Assembly (NCBI RefSeq): GCF_024347375.1 | Contig: NZ_AP025470.1 | Coordinates: 744,001 to 808,000 of the forward strand | DNA: 64,000 bases | From: Vibrio coralliirubri | GTDB lineage: Bacteria; Pseudomonadota; Gammaproteobacteria; Enterobacterales; Vibrionaceae | Direction: 5' to 3' | In this document: positions 8,969-18,894 of the stretch, piece after piece | Numbering within the stretch: the first letter of the stretch is position 1 | Layout of the letters: each line of letters begins with the position of its first letter | Position numbers and translations under genes: made by a program | Notes under the pieces: generated by a model | What the model saw: only the letters and a program-made list of their open reading frames with translations | What the model was told of the DNA's origin: nothing | Database searches by the model: none

Positions 8969-9086
8969 AGATGTATTTATTAGCGCCGCGTAGACCGATC
9001 TCGATCATTTTGATGAAATTCCGTTACATCGATAATAACAAAACTAAAAATAAGGTCACGACTTGCTGCTCTTAACCGCTCGCAAA

Positions 9087-11345
9087 TCAGTCATCTTTTA
9101 GCATTTTTTTGATGTTGTCCTCATTCTGGTACGAGGATTGTATTTTTATTAACCCTTGATTAATCGCATGTTTACACGCTTCTCTTATGTTACCAGTTGC
9201 AAGGCTCGCTGCTGGTGCATTATCGATAGCTTTTAGATAGACCCATTGGCTACTGCGCTCTTTGAGACTGATCTCACGAGCTAGATTGGTCGACATCAAC
9301 AATACGTCGAGCAGTTCTTGATCGTTAATTGCGGTGTATGCGCGTGGTAAAAACGGGTAGTCAGCGATGCCCATACGGACCGTTCGGTTGATGTTTCGCT
9401 CTGTTTCGAAGTCATTCACCCAAGATTGAATCTTTCTGAACATGGCTTCCGGCGACAAATCACGGTCCGCGTTTGGTTCAATATAAAGCAGGTTCGCATC
9501 CGAGAAGTGGTAGACACGCGCTGGGCCTTCAAGCTTAGATTTTAGGAACTCACCGAAAGCGTCTTCCAGTTCTAAACCGGCTTTGTAACCGTTCTGCGTA
9601 TACATATTGCGTAGGAACGGTAAATCAATCATCACGAAGCGTAGACGGTCGTTGAGTGGTTCATGAATGAGCTCGCCAAGTTGCCATTGTTCAAAGGTTT
9701 GGCTGGTTTGTTCCAGCGAGTTCGATAGTTTTGCATTGAGCATTCTTAAGTTCGGAAGCTTTGAACGAGAGTGCGTAAATAGGTCGGTGCGCAGTGAGTC
9801 CACTTCTTTGGCTAAGGTTTGAATGATGTAGCCTCGGCGCAGCACAAAGAAGAACAAGACAATGCTGAACAAGAATAGGGCGAACGATATCTTTTGGAAC
9901 TTGCGATGCTCCAGTTTGTATTTTTCTAGCTCTTGAGCTTGGCCTGCGTAGTGCAGGGTTTGTTCGGCAAATTCTTTCTGTTGACGGAATGCATCTTCGC
10001 CAACACGGTTCAGTTTTTGCTGCTCTAAAGAGACAAGGCTGTTGTACTGCTTAAGGTTTGCCAACGCCTGCTGTGGGCGACCAGCCTGCTCATAACCTAA
10101 AGAGAGTAAGTAGTACGAGCGTTGTGAAAGGCGCATGTTCTCTATCTGACGTGAGATCTCAAGTGCACGTGTCGCATGCTTTATCACGTCTTCGCTTTCT
10201 TGCAGGTGATACGCCAACCCTGCCGATAGCAGCGCAGCACGACCTTCCAGCTTTGGAATGTCGGTATATTCCAGCAGTTCAAGGGCACGGGTCAGGTACT
10301 GTTCTGCTAGAGGGTAGTTATACAGACGTAGGTAAGTCGCCGATAGACTTAGTCGGATATCAATGACTTGGTGGATATCTCGGTCAGTACTCTCGTGATC
10401 AAGAACGTTGAAGAAGTGCACCAAGGCAAGGTTATATTTCCCTTGATAGAAGTACACATCACCCATTTTCTTAAGCACTTGTGCTAAGACCGGAGAGTTT
10501 TCAAAGTTGTCATAAAAGTCAGCAGCTTGAGATAGGTGTTCTAGCGCTTTATCTAAAACTTGGCGCTCAAAGAAAAGCTGTGCAAGCAGGCGGTTGACCT
10601 TGGCCAAACGTGAACTTAGATTGCCCTCTACTGATTTCCAGTAGCCATACAACAACTCAGATAACGCGTGATTGTACTCTTTGTGAGTCAGATAAAACTC
10701 GCCGACTGAGATGTGGTAGTCGATGGTGACTTTTTCAGAGTAACGTTGATCGAGATAGGTTTTCGCTTCTTGATAGAACTTCTCGGCTTCATCGACCTTG
10801 TTGTCGTAAGAGGCGATATCGGCTTTCAACATGATCAGGCGATAGGTGATGCCTTCCGTCAAGCGTAAGGTTTTATTCACCGACTCTAGATTTGCTTCAA
10901 TACCCGCTAGCTCTGTTTTTGCTTTGGCTGATTTTCTATCACTCAGCCAAAGTAAACGAACTTTTAGGATCTGAAGATCCAGTTTTAGGTAATCAAGCTT
11001 ATAGGTTTTCGCTAGCTCAGAGGCTTTGTCGATGTGTTGAATTGCAATACGCATATTGCCAAGGTTGTATTCTGCTTTGGCTAAGATCTTATACGCATCG
11101 ATACTGCTGTTTGGTGTTCGAATCGAGGAGTCTGTCTCTTCGCGAGAAATAGCTGAAGGGCTTTTCTCGCGTTGATCAGAAAGGACACGAAGCGTTAGGT
11201 AGCTGTTGGCCATTTGTTTTGCTTGGCTCGGCTCGATCTCAACCAAGTTATTGGCTTCATTGAGTAGCGCCGACGAATAAACCGACGCATTGACCGATGT
11301 GCTTAAGCTTAAAATAAATAGACTAACAACGTATAACCAACGCAT
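9087..11345 (-). CDS. TPR-repeat membrane protein with degenerate GGDEF-like C-terminus
   Basis: 752 residues. A signal peptide (residues 1-20, VNA) is followed by a long tetratricopeptide array (about 70-440; for example DAYKILAKAEYNLGNMRIAI and VLKKMGDVYFYQGKYNLAL), a coiled coil, one transmembrane helix (about 483-502, ISFALFLFSIVLFFFVL), and a cytoplasmic domain of about 250 residues shaped like a GGDEF domain but with HFSDANL (about 611-617) where GGDEF should be. It therefore probably makes no c-di-GMP. The layout suggests a periplasmic sensor coupled to a cytoplasmic partner, plausibly the adjacent GGDEF protein; that link is inferred from position only. Confidence 0.75.
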   Translation of the reverse strand: MRWLYVVSLFILSLSTSVNASVYSSALLNEANNLVEIEPSQAKQMANSYLTLRVLSDQREKSPSAISREETDSSIRTPNSSIDAYKILAKAEYNLGNMRIAIQHIDKASELAKTYKLDYLKLDLQILKVRLLWLSDRKSAKAKTELAGIEANLESVNKTLRLTEGITYRLIMLKADIASYDNKVDEAEKFYQEAKTYLDQRYSEKVTIDYHISVGEFYLTHKEYNHALSELLYGYWKSVEGNLSSRLAKVNRLLAQLFFERQVLDKALEHLSQAADFYDNFENSPVLAQVLKKMGDVYFYQGKYNLALVHFFNVLDHESTDRDIHQVIDIRLSLSATYLRLYNYPLAEQYLTRALELLEYTDIPKLEGRAALLSAGLAYHLQESEDVIKHATRALEISRQIENMRLSQRSYYLLSLGYEQAGRPQQALANLKQYNSLVSLEQQKLNRVGEDAFRQQKEFAEQTLHYAGQAQELEKYKLEHRKFQKISFALFLFSIVLFFFVLRRGYIIQTLAKEVDSLRTDLFTHSRSKLPNLRMLNAKLSNSLEQTSQTFEQWQLGELIHEPLNDRLRFVMIDLPFLRNMYTQNGYKAGLELEDAFGEFLKSKLEGPARVYHFSDANLLYIEPNADRDLSPEAMFRKIQSWVNDFETERNINRTVRMGIADYPFLPRAYTAINDQELLDVLLMSTNLAREISLKERSSQWVYLKAIDNAPAASLATGNIREACKHAINQGLIKIQSSYQNEDNIKKMLKDD

Positions 11346-11403
11346 TTCAATGTCCCTTTAAAGATTTGGTAGGTTCAAATAAGTGTGGGTGGTTCTCGCC
11401 TGA

Positions 11404-12249
11404 TTATTGGCGAGCCATACGCTTATTGTGGCTTGGTCTATCTTGCTCTGTTGAACGGTATGGGTTGATATCCAGACCACCACGACGCGTGTAACGTGCG
11501 AACACAGTTAGCTTCGAAGGTGCACAGTATTTCATGATATCAGTGAAGATACGCTCAACACATTGTTCGTGGAATTCATTGTGCTCACGGAAAGAAACTA
11601 AATAACGTAGCAGAGCTTCACGGTCAATTTGCTTACCAGAATATGCGATCTCAACGCTGCCCCAATCCGGTTGATTGGTGATCAAACAGTTCGACTTCAA
11701 CAGGTGGCTATGCACTGTTTCTTCAACGTCTTGTTCGCCAGCAGCGCCTTCAAGCAGTGACGCTTCAAAGTCGTAGCTAGTGATTTGGATGTCTTGGTTA
11801 TCGATACAGTCACCTTCCATCGTCACGATAGGTTGGTTTGTGTAGTCGGTTACTGAGTTTACATTCACAATCACCGTTTCGCCTGCACATGCCGACAAAT
11901 CTTGGGTCAGGCGCTCGGTTACTTGATCCCAGTTTTCAAATTGAGTCTGGTTGTAGCTGTTCAGGTACAGCTTGAAAGATTTTGATTCAATTAAATTAGG
12001 GCTGGTTGCTGGGATGAAAACTTCTCCGACAGCCACTTGTGGCAGGCCATTGGTGTTTAGCCACGAAAGCTCGTACATCGTCCAAATATCATGACCGACA
12101 AAAGGCAGCTCGCCGTTTAGCGCAAGATCATCGCGATTAAGGCTACGAGGCACTGGTTGCAATAAACTTGCATCGTATTGGTTAGAGTACTCAGTTTTTT
12201 GGCCAAGGGTTAAACCCGCTAGCTCTTTTGCGTCAGAATATTTGCTCAT
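11404..12249 (-). CDS. queF: NADPH-dependent 7-cyano-7-deazaguanine reductase QueF
   Basis: 281 residues, the bimodular YqeF-type long form. The QueF motif ESKSFKLY (from residue 88) and the catalytic Cys in [12 protein letters not shown] (Cys188) are both present, along with the C-terminal [15 protein letters not shown]. It reduces preQ0 to preQ1 with NADPH in the synthesis of the tRNA nucleoside queuosine. It sits alone on the minus strand, divergent from syd; about 130 bases separate the two starts and should hold both promoters. No preQ1 riboswitch was recognised. Confidence 0.95.
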   Translation of the reverse strand: MSKYSDAKELAGLTLGQKTEYSNQYDASLLQPVPRSLNRDDLALNGELPFVGHDIWTMYELSWLNTNGLPQVAVGEVFIPATSPNLIESKSFKLYLNSYNQTQFENWDQVTERLTQDLSACAGETVIVNVNSVTDYTNQPIVTMEGDCIDNQDIQITSYDFEASLLEGAAGEQDVEETVHSHLLKSNCLITNQPDWGSVEIAYSGKQIDREALLRYLVSFREHNEFHEQCVERIFTDIMKYCAPSKLTVFARYTRRGGLDINPYRSTEQDRPSHNKRMARQ

Positions 12250-12380
12250 ACTTTCGTTTCAAATTCGATTAGAATGGGGTCGATTTTACTGAATCCCCCT
12301 TACCCTGTCATTAAGTCATCGCTTAATCGGCGCGGAAAGGGCTCGGATTCTATTTATTATTTTGTGTTTAGGAGATTTTC

Positions 12381-12926
12381 ATGACTCAACGTGCTCAAGA
12401 CGCACTACTTTCTTTCAGTCAGCGATACGTTGACGCGTGGCAGCAGCAACACCAAAGCTTACCTCGTAATGAGGAGTTGGTGGACATCGTATCGCCATGC
12501 GTAGAAGAAAAGAGTGGCGATGCCGTGTTGTGGAAGCACTATCCACGTGAGCAATTCGCGGATTTCACCAACGTTGAAACCGGTATTGAGTTGACTCTGC
12601 ATGAAGACATCAAGACTTTCTACGGCGCACAATTCAGCGCAGATATGAATGCAACTTTTGATGGTAACGATTTGACTCTGTTACAGATTTGGAGTGATGA
12701 AGACTTCGAATGCCTACAAGAAAACATTTTGGGTCACCTAGTAACTCAGCGTCGCTTGAAGCTAAAACCAACGGTTTTCATTGCCGCGACCGATGCAGAG
12801 CTGGATGTTATCTCTATCTGTAACCTAACGGGTAACGTGATTTTGGAGCGTTTAGGTACCAAAAATCGTGATGTACTCGCCGAGACATTGGCAGAATTTT
12901 TAGAAAAGCTACAACCAGCGGTATAA
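12381..12926 (+). CDS. syd: SecY-interacting protein Syd
   Basis: 181 residues, typical for Syd, a soluble protein that binds SecY at the cytoplasmic face and is thought to check the integrity of the SecYEG translocon. Recognised from the overall sequence ([29 protein letters not shown]). The start is preceded by AGGAGA six bases away. It is followed after four bases by the zinc-ribbon gene, so the two are cotranscribed. Confidence 0.92.
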   Translation: MTQRAQDALLSFSQRYVDAWQQQHQSLPRNEELVDIVSPCVEEKSGDAVLWKHYPREQFADFTNVETGIELTLHEDIKTFYGAQFSADMNATFDGNDLTLLQIWSDEDFECLQENILGHLVTQRRLKLKPTVFIAATDAELDVISICNLTGNVILERLGTKNRDVLAETLAEFLEKLQPAV

Positions 12927-12930
12927 ATAG

Positions 12931-13707
12931 ATGTACGTACTAGAACTTCAATTTGAGTGTTTTGATAACACAACGGTAAGCGCTGTCGACAAGGCTGTTA
13001 ATGGCTTAATGGATGCACTTCGTTATAACGGACAAGTGTTAGGTCGTGAGTTCCCAATCGTGATGGGCGATGGTGAATTCTATGTTCGCGTTGTGTGCCC
13101 GGAGCAAGACAGCTTGCACCCGCGTAATCACTCAGACTTTGTAAAAGTGTGTTTTGATCGCTTGTCTAACGCGAGCCTGCTAGCGCCTAAAATGCGTTTG
13201 CTAGGTCGAGATCTGAACTCAGAAGAAGTGGCAGAAGATGAAACGCCGAGCTGGCAGGTGCTATACACGACATTCGTACATACCTGTTCGCCGCTACGTA
13301 GTGGCGATAGCTTGCTACCAATCCCTTTGTATCGTAATCCACCTACCTTCAATGGCGACCATAAAGCCGTATTGAAATGGCAGACCGAATGGCAAGCCTG
13401 TGATGAAGTACAAATGGGTGGTGGTTGTCGCGCTGAACATGCAACGCTAACCGAGATCAGTGACACTAAGAGTGTGCTGTTTAAACGCGGTTGGGGTCTA
13501 AGAGGGCGCATTGAATATCTGACTAAGGTTCCAACCTACTACTACTTATACCGTGTCGGTGGGATCAGCCTGAAAGATGAAAAAGAGCGCAAATGCCCGC
13601 AATGTGGTGGTGAATGGCTGCTAGATGCGCCTATCCATGATATTTTCTATTTCAAGTGTGATGACTGCCGATTGGTGTCAAACATCTCTTGGGATCACCT
13701 GAAGTAG
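12931..13707 (+). CDS. Zn-ribbon protein of the DUF2310 family
   Basis: 258 residues, with a four-cysteine zinc ribbon near the C-terminus (CPQCGGEW then FKCDDCRL, about residues 220-250). Homologues are annotated as possible nucleic-acid-binding proteins; the function is unknown. The N-terminal two thirds carry no motif that I recognise. It starts four bases after the syd stop and is probably translated from the same mRNA; the syd-neighbour arrangement is common in Vibrio as far as I recall. A terminator follows. Confidence 0.8.
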   Translation: MYVLELQFECFDNTTVSAVDKAVNGLMDALRYNGQVLGREFPIVMGDGEFYVRVVCPEQDSLHPRNHSDFVKVCFDRLSNASLLAPKMRLLGRDLNSEEVAEDETPSWQVLYTTFVHTCSPLRSGDSLLPIPLYRNPPTFNGDHKAVLKWQTEWQACDEVQMGGGCRAEHATLTEISDTKSVLFKRGWGLRGRIEYLTKVPTYYYLYRVGGISLKDEKERKCPQCGGEWLLDAPIHDIFYFKCDDCRLVSNISWDHLK

Positions 13708-13740
13708 TCTTCTTGTGGTTATTTAAGCGTCATCCTTTAG

Positions 13741-13776
13741 ATATCGGAGTACTAATTTAATGCTTCGATATTTTTC
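13741..13776 (+). terminator. Terminator after the syd operon
   Basis: ATATCGGAGT (13741-13750) pairs with GCTTCGATAT (13762-13771) including two G-T pairs, and TTTTT follows. The remaining 260 bases up to the porin operators (13777-14032) show no gene. Confidence 0.65.
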
Positions 13777-14032
13777 CCCTTTATATTAAACACTTAGTAC
13801 CTTGTATCATCCCCGATGCCGTGACTTCGTTACCTGTCTTAGCTCGATCTTTATTACTCTCTTATCGTTACCCTTTTCCCCTTTAAATACGCACAGAACG
13901 TGATATTCAGCTCTTTCTGTAGCGCCAATGTATTCATTGAAATAATCCAACACCCATCAACTTTTAGTTACCCCAATAGTTAGCCTGATCACAATAATCA
14001 ATCAGTTCTCTTTCAATTTATATTCTGCTCAA

Positions 14033-14067
14033 TATAAATGGGATCGATCCCATGGGAATGTTCCCAT
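14033..14067 (+). promoter_or_regulatory. Promoter with tandem TreR-like operators before the porin
   Basis: A -10-like TATAAA (14033-14038) with CTTTCA 17 bases upstream is followed at once by two 16-bp palindromes, ATGGGATCGATCCCAT (14038-14053) and ATGGGAATGTTCCCAT (14052-14067), centred 14 bp apart. The second is identical in its core TGGGAATGTTCCCA to the operator at the treB start region (20392-20405). Repression by the nearby TreR is inferred from this identity. Confidence 0.75.
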
Positions 14068-14109
14068 TTATAAATAATAACCTGATTCTAGATCTGAAAG
14101 GAATGGACG

Positions 14110-15315
14110 ATGAAACTGTTACCTATTGCTGCTGCACTCTCTACTGCTTTACTTGCCCCTAATTTATACGCTGATGAAACCACGCCATTGGAGTTCAATG
14201 GCTACATGCGCGGCGGCGTTGGCCTGAGTAATGAAGGCGGCTCAAACAGTAAGTGGGAGGTGAGTAAAGTTGGCCGACTCGGCAACGAAAATGACCTGTA
14301 TGGTGAGTTTGGCTTTAAGAAAGAGGTGTATGCTGAGGACGACGTTTCATTTTTAGTTGATTCCATGTTGTCGTACTGGCAAGGCCAAGATGAGAATGCC
14401 GCGGATAAAAGCGTGGATGTGGTGCAATTGAATGTTCAAGCGGTGGGGCTTTTTGAAGATAAGGACATTGGTATTTGGGCGGGTGAGCGTTACTACCAAC
14501 GTCATGATGTACACATCGTTGATAATTACTACTGGGATGTCAGTGGTATTGGTGCCGGCGTTGAACACATCAATATGGGGCCGGGTAAATTATCGGTGGC
14601 TTTGATTCAAGACACGGTGACTGGCGATGTGTTTGATGGCAAAGAAACCACAGCCATGATTGCTGATATACGTTATGCCGGCATTCCATTGTGGAACAAT
14701 GCTGATCTTGAGGTCGGTATTGATATGAACTTCGCCAATGAAAAACAAGGTCAAACGGTGGATGCGGATGACAGCGTAATGCTAACCGCGAGCTTGAATC
14801 AAAACCTATCAGGCGGTTTCAACAAAACTATTCTACAAGTCGCTAACTCCGGTTATGCCGAGCAGATGACGACTTTTGGTACGGGTAAAGGCATCGTTCG
14901 AGATGCAAACAACAACGACGCCGATGGCTTCCGTTTGATTAACTGGGGCGTGCTTGCGATTGGCGAGAATATTGAGTTTGGCCACACTGTGCGTTATGCC
15001 GCGTCAACCGGTGTGGGTGCTAATAATAGCGATGATGACTCTTTCAGTGCCGTCATTCGTCCGCTTTATAAGTGGGATAAGCGCATGCGTACCATCCTTG
15101 AAATTGGTGGTTTTGTAGAAACGATTGATAACAAAGATGGGGCAGGTGGTAAATTCACAATCGCTCAGGCTTGGGTTCCACAAGTGGGTTTCTGGTCTCG
15201 TCCTGAGTTCCGTATCTTCGCCACTTACCTGAATGATGCTGAAAACGACAATGCCTTCGGTGAAGGTAAAAACAGTGAAATGAGCGTTGGCATGCAAGTG
15301 GAAGCTTGGTGGTAA
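14110..15315 (+). CDS. LamB-family carbohydrate porin
   Basis: 401 residues with a signal peptide (LLAPNLYA, cleavage about residue 21) and a barrel that ends in an aromatic (VEAWW). LamB-type segments are visible: FNGYMRGGVGLS at the start of the barrel and WAGERYYQRHDVHIVDNYYW. Maltoporins are trimers of 18-stranded barrels with an aromatic greasy slide for sugars. It is shorter than E. coli LamB (446). AAAGGAA lies before the ATG. The TreR-like operators upstream indicate that trehalose is the likely substrate, not maltose; that is inference. Confidence 0.85.
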   Translation: MKLLPIAAALSTALLAPNLYADETTPLEFNGYMRGGVGLSNEGGSNSKWEVSKVGRLGNENDLYGEFGFKKEVYAEDDVSFLVDSMLSYWQGQDENAADKSVDVVQLNVQAVGLFEDKDIGIWAGERYYQRHDVHIVDNYYWDVSGIGAGVEHINMGPGKLSVALIQDTVTGDVFDGKETTAMIADIRYAGIPLWNNADLEVGIDMNFANEKQGQTVDADDSVMLTASLNQNLSGGFNKTILQVANSGYAEQMTTFGTGKGIVRDANNNDADGFRLINWGVLAIGENIEFGHTVRYAASTGVGANNSDDDSFSAVIRPLYKWDKRMRTILEIGGFVETIDNKDGAGGKFTIAQAWVPQVGFWSRPEFRIFATYLNDAENDNAFGEGKNSEMSVGMQVEAWW

Positions 15316-15342
15316 GTCGAACTTTCTGGTAAATCTTAACCA

Positions 15343-15374
15343 ATAAAAAGGGGCTGACGTTATGTCAGCCCCTT
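15343..15374 (-). terminator. Terminator after metQ
   Basis: A perfect 11-bp stem AAGGGGCTGAC/GTCAGCCCCTT (15348-15358; 15364-15374) followed on the minus strand by TTTATT. It is located between the converging porin and metQ genes and best serves metQ. Confidence 0.85.
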
Positions 15375-15406
15375 CGGGTATCTATACAGTGCTGTTGTTT
15401 AGTTGA

Positions 15407-16216
15407 TTACCAACCTTTAACGACGCCACCTTGGAAGATGTCAGAAGCTGCGTTGTACACTTCTTCAGTTTGGTAAGCTTTAACGAAGTTTTGTACATTC
15501 TCAGCGTTTAGGTTGTCTTCACGAGAAACGATTAGGTTTACGTAAGGAGAATCTTTGTCTTCAACGAATACGCCATCTTTTTGTGGAGTCAGGTTGATAG
15601 AGCTCGCGTAAGTTGTGTTGATGATAGATAGAGCAACATCATCAAGAGAACGTGGCAGTTGAGCTGCGTCTAGTTCAACAATCGTTAGGTTCTTAGGGTT
15701 ACCCACGATGTCGCGAACTGTAGCTAGAAGACCAGCGCCTTCACGAAGTTCAAGAAGACCTTGTTGCTCAAGAAGAAGTAGAGAGCGACCTAGGTTTGTA
15801 GGGTCGTTTGGTACAGCAATACGCGCACCGTCTTGGATTTCGTCTACCGATTTCACTTCTTTAGAGTAACCTGCAATTGGGTAAACAAACGTGTTACCAG
15901 CGATAGTTAGCTTGTAGCCACGGTCAGCCACTTGCTGATCTAGGTACGGTGCGTGTTGGAATGCGTTGATGTCGATAGAACCGTCATCTAGAGCTGCGTT
16001 TGGTGTTACGTAATCTGTGAACGTTACTAGCTCAACATCTAGGCCGTATTTCTCTTTCGCTACTTTAGCTGCCACTTCAGCAACTTGAGCTTCTGCACCT
16101 GCCATTACGCCAACTTTTACTTTAGAAGTATCCACTTCTTTATCACCACAACCTGCTAGAACTAGCGCTGAAGCTGCTGCTGCGATAGTTAGTAAACCTT
16201 TAAGGCTAAATTTCAT
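15407..16216 (-). CDS. metQ: D-methionine ABC transporter substrate-binding lipoprotein MetQ
   Basis: 269 residues with a lipoprotein signal peptide and lipobox LAGC (Cys23), so it is anchored in the inner membrane facing the periplasm. NLPA-family segments are clear (VKVGVMAGAEAQVAEVAA, DINAFQHAPYLDQ, IAVPNDPTNLGRSLLLLE). It delivers D- or L-methionine to MetNI. It is third in the metNIQ operon, 66 bases after metI, and ends in a strong terminator. MetJ boxes lie ahead of metN. Confidence 0.94.
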   Translation of the reverse strand: MKFSLKGLLTIAAAASALVLAGCGDKEVDTSKVKVGVMAGAEAQVAEVAAKVAKEKYGLDVELVTFTDYVTPNAALDDGSIDINAFQHAPYLDQQVADRGYKLTIAGNTFVYPIAGYSKEVKSVDEIQDGARIAVPNDPTNLGRSLLLLEQQGLLELREGAGLLATVRDIVGNPKNLTIVELDAAQLPRSLDDVALSIINTTYASSINLTPQKDGVFVEDKDSPYVNLIVSREDNLNAENVQNFVKAYQTEEVYNAASDIFQGGVVKGW

Positions 16217-16282
16217 AATAATCTCCTTTTAATAAATCTATTTAATTTGGTTCAGACGACTCTAATCTTTATGCGCGAGTCT

Positions 16283-16966
16283 TTATCTGTGGTCAACGCG
16301 GCGAACTAATGAATCACCGATTGATTGAATAATTTGTACCAGCACAATCAACATCACTACTGTTACAGCCATGATGGTCACATCGTAGCGGTGGAATCCG
16401 TAACGAATCGCGACATCACCTAGGCCACCACCGCCCACAGTACCGGCCATTGCTGAGTAGCTCACTAAAGTCACTAGCGTAATCGTTACTGAGTTGATGA
16501 TAGTCGGTAGTGCTTCTGGGAGCAGAACCTTATTGATGATTTGTGTTGGTGTTGCGCCCATTGATTGAGCCGCTTCCACTAGACCTGTTGGTACTTCAAG
16601 TAGTGCACTTTCGATCAGTCGAGCCACGAATGGGATAGCGCCAATCGTCAGTGGAACAATCGCTGCTGTTGTACCGATGAAGGTACCAATCAGCATCTTA
16701 GTCAGTGGGATAATCGCAACCATCAGTACTAAGAAAGGTACTGAACGGCCCACGTTTACAATCGCACCGAGAATTTTATTTACCTTGGTGTTCTCTAGCA
16801 GACCACCTCGTTTAGTTGTGTGTAGAATCACGCCTAATGGGATACCGACCGCGAAGCCAACAATGCCTGCGACAGCAACCATGTAAAGCGTTTCGCCTGT
16901 TGCGCCTAATAGAAGGTTACCGTTAAGGCTGATCCAGTCAGCAATCTCGTTGAAACTAAAGGACAT
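16283..16966 (-). CDS. metI: Methionine ABC transporter permease MetI
   Basis: 227 residues with five hydrophobic segments and the BPD-type permease loop with the EAA region ([22 protein letters not shown], whose key residues are EAA...G). The start [10 protein letters not shown] at 16966 is chosen over an upstream TTG at 16972: GAGG lies about ten bases before it. It overlaps the end of metN by 11 bases, indicating translational coupling. It forms the membrane channel of the methionine importer. Confidence 0.94.
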   Translation of the reverse strand: MSFSFNEIADWISLNGNLLLGATGETLYMVAVAGIVGFAVGIPLGVILHTTKRGGLLENTKVNKILGAIVNVGRSVPFLVLMVAIIPLTKMLIGTFIGTTAAIVPLTIGAIPFVARLIESALLEVPTGLVEAAQSMGATPTQIINKVLLPEALPTIINSVTITLVTLVSYSAMAGTVGGGGLGDVAIRYGFHRYDVTIMAVTVVMLIVLVQIIQSIGDSLVRRVDHR

Positions 16967-17990
16967 AACCAAGCACCTCTACTTTTACATTGTTGTCGCG
17001 TAGGAATTGGATAGCAGCATTATCATCTGCTTCATTACCGAACAGTTCAGCGACCATCATGCCGAACTTCACGCCGCCGGCGTAATCAAGGTCAGAGCTT
17101 AAGATGCTGACATCGATATTGAATTTACGTGCGATTTGCGTCATCAGCGGAGCATCAACCGTTGCACCAGTAAACTCAAGACGCACCAGCGGGTAGCTGC
17201 TGTTTACGCGAGTTTCTTGCAAACGCGCTTGGTAATCTTCAGGGATTGTTAGATCCAAAGTTGAGCGAATAAACTGATGTGCTAACTCTGTCTTCGGATG
17301 AGCAAAGATGTCACCGACTGTGCCTTTCTCTACCAATTCACCGCCGCCAATGATCGCAACTTCATGACAAATGCTTTTCACTACATCCATCTCATGAGTA
17401 ATAAGCAGGATAGTGATGTTCAGCTTGCGGTTGATTTCACGCAGCAGCTCAAGGATAGATTGCGTTGTCGCTGGATCCAATGCGCTGGTGGCTTCATCAC
17501 ATAGCAGTACTTTCGGGTCAGAGGCCAGTGCGCGAGCAATCGCTACACGCTGCTTTTGACCACCACTTAGGTTTGCCGGGTAGGTGTCACGCTTATCAGC
17601 AAGGCCAACCAGTTCAAGTAACTCGCTGACTTTCGCTTCAATGTTCGCTTTATCTTTACCAGCAAGTTCTAGAGGCAGTGCTACATTGTTAAATACAGTA
17701 CGAGAAGACAGCAGGTTGAAGTGCTGGAATATCATGCCGATGTTACGGCGCGCTTCGCTAAGTTCTGATTTGCTGAGTTTTGTTAGGTCGATACCGTCAA
17801 CAATCACTTCACCAGAGGTTGGAGCTTCCAACATATTTACACAACGGATCAGGGTACTTTTGCCTGCACCAGAAGAGCCGATGACTCCAAAGATTTGACC
17901 TTGAGGAATGTGGAGGTTGATATCAATTAAGGCATTGATTTCTTTAGTGCCTTGATAAAAAACCTTGTTGACTTGATTCACTTTAATCAT
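16956..17990 (-). CDS. metN: Methionine ABC transporter ATP-binding protein MetN
   Basis: 344 residues. Walker A is GSSGAGKST, the ABC signature is LSGGQKQR, and Walker B is [13 protein letters not shown]. The C-terminal NIL domain (about 265-344) binds methionine and gives trans-inhibition of transport when the cell is replete. It is first in the metNIQ operon on the minus strand, divergent from gmhB, with tandem MetJ boxes in the roughly 200 bases between. Confidence 0.95.
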   Translation of the reverse strand: MIKVNQVNKVFYQGTKEINALIDINLHIPQGQIFGVIGSSGAGKSTLIRCVNMLEAPTSGEVIVDGIDLTKLSKSELSEARRNIGMIFQHFNLLSSRTVFNNVALPLELAGKDKANIEAKVSELLELVGLADKRDTYPANLSGGQKQRVAIARALASDPKVLLCDEATSALDPATTQSILELLREINRKLNITILLITHEMDVVKSICHEVAIIGGGELVEKGTVGDIFAHPKTELAHQFIRSTLDLTIPEDYQARLQETRVNSSYPLVRLEFTGATVDAPLMTQIARKFNIDVSILSSDLDYAGGVKFGMMVAELFGNEADDNAAIQFLRDNNVKVEVLGYVL

Positions 17991-18088
17991 AGAGAAACCC
18001 GTGCAGGTAGAACAGAATAATATGTCGATAGCTCGCTCGATTTACAGACGATGCTATGGTGTTCTATGATCTAAGTCAATAGATATTT

Positions 18089-18112
18089 TTACGTCTAGAC
18101 GGCTAAACGTCG
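18089..18112. promoter_or_regulatory. Tandem MetJ boxes before metNIQ
   Basis: Three adjoining 8-mers, TTACGTCT, AGACGGCT and AAACGTCG, match the met box AGACGTCT at 6, 7 and 6 of 8 positions; a fourth, weaker AGATATTT precedes them. MetJ with S-adenosylmethionine binds such tandem boxes, so metNIQ should be repressed when methionine is plentiful. Confidence 0.8.
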
Positions 18113-18197
18113 ATTGTATGGTTAAGCTTGAAACAAATCGTTAACGAACGCAAAACTAAATAGATAGTGATGAAGCAAATAAAGCGTGTAATAATTA

Positions 18198-18782
18198 ATG
18201 ATTAATAGAGAGTTGATAGAGAACAAAATTTTGTCTAAACCTGCTGTTTTTTTAGATCGTGATGGTGTGATTAACGTTGATCACGGCTACGTACATGATG
18301 AGCATGACTTTGAATACATCGATGGTGTGTTTGAAGCGGCGAAAGCGTTTAAAGATATGGGTTATTTATTGGTGCTAGTGACCAACCAATCTGGTATTGC
18401 TCGCGGCATGTTTAGTGAAGACCGTTTTCTTTCTCTGACGCAGTGGATGGATTGGAACTTTGTCGATAACGGCGTTGAGCTTGATGGCATCTATTACTGC
18501 CCGCACCACGCGGAACACGGTATTGGAGACTACAAGCAAGATTGTGAATGTCGTAAACCAAAGCCAGGCATGTTCATTTCTGCTCGTGACTTTCTGAAGA
18601 TTGATATGGCTAACTCGGTCATGATCGGCGATAAAGCGGAAGACATGATGGCTGCAGAAGCGGCAGGTGTTGGTACTAAAGTCTTGGTAAGAACCGGTAA
18701 ACCAATCACTGAAAAAGGTGAAGCGTTGGCTAGCGTGGTACTTGATAGCATTAAAGACGTACCTGCTTTCTTAAAAGGCTAA
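18198..18782 (+). CDS. gmhB: D-glycero-beta-D-manno-heptose-1,7-bisphosphate 7-phosphatase
   Basis: HAD-family phosphatase with the catalytic motif FLDRDGVIN, then [10 protein letters not shown], the zinc-type loop CPHH...[10 protein letters not shown], and the final [11 protein letters not shown] acidic motif. It removes the 7-phosphate in the synthesis of ADP-heptose for the LPS inner core. 194 residues from the ATG at 18198. This start has a poor ribosome site, and TTG at 18231 (LSKPAVF) would give a length closer to the conserved core, so the true start is uncertain. In many relatives an rRNA operon follows gmhB; it does not here. Confidence 0.93.
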   Translation: MINRELIENKILSKPAVFLDRDGVINVDHGYVHDEHDFEYIDGVFEAAKAFKDMGYLLVLVTNQSGIARGMFSEDRFLSLTQWMDWNFVDNGVELDGIYYCPHHAEHGIGDYKQDCECRKPKPGMFISARDFLKIDMANSVMIGDKAEDMMAAEAAGVGTKVLVRTGKPITEKGEALASVVLDSIKDVPAFLKG

Positions 18783-18894
18783 ACGTTTTATTTATCACCA
18801 AGGTATGGATCTATCATTAGGCACTTATATTCGGTTTTTTCGAACCTGTGAATACGCTAAGTGTCGTTGACTATATAAAGATGAGGAACGAATT

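Noticed and set aside
17991..18197. SAM riboswitch before metN
   Set aside because: No S-box-like structure seen; tandem MetJ boxes give the expected control.
18783..18894. rRNA operon after gmhB as in many relatives
   Set aside because: Only 112 bases without rRNA sequence lie between gmhB and the lipoprotein gene.
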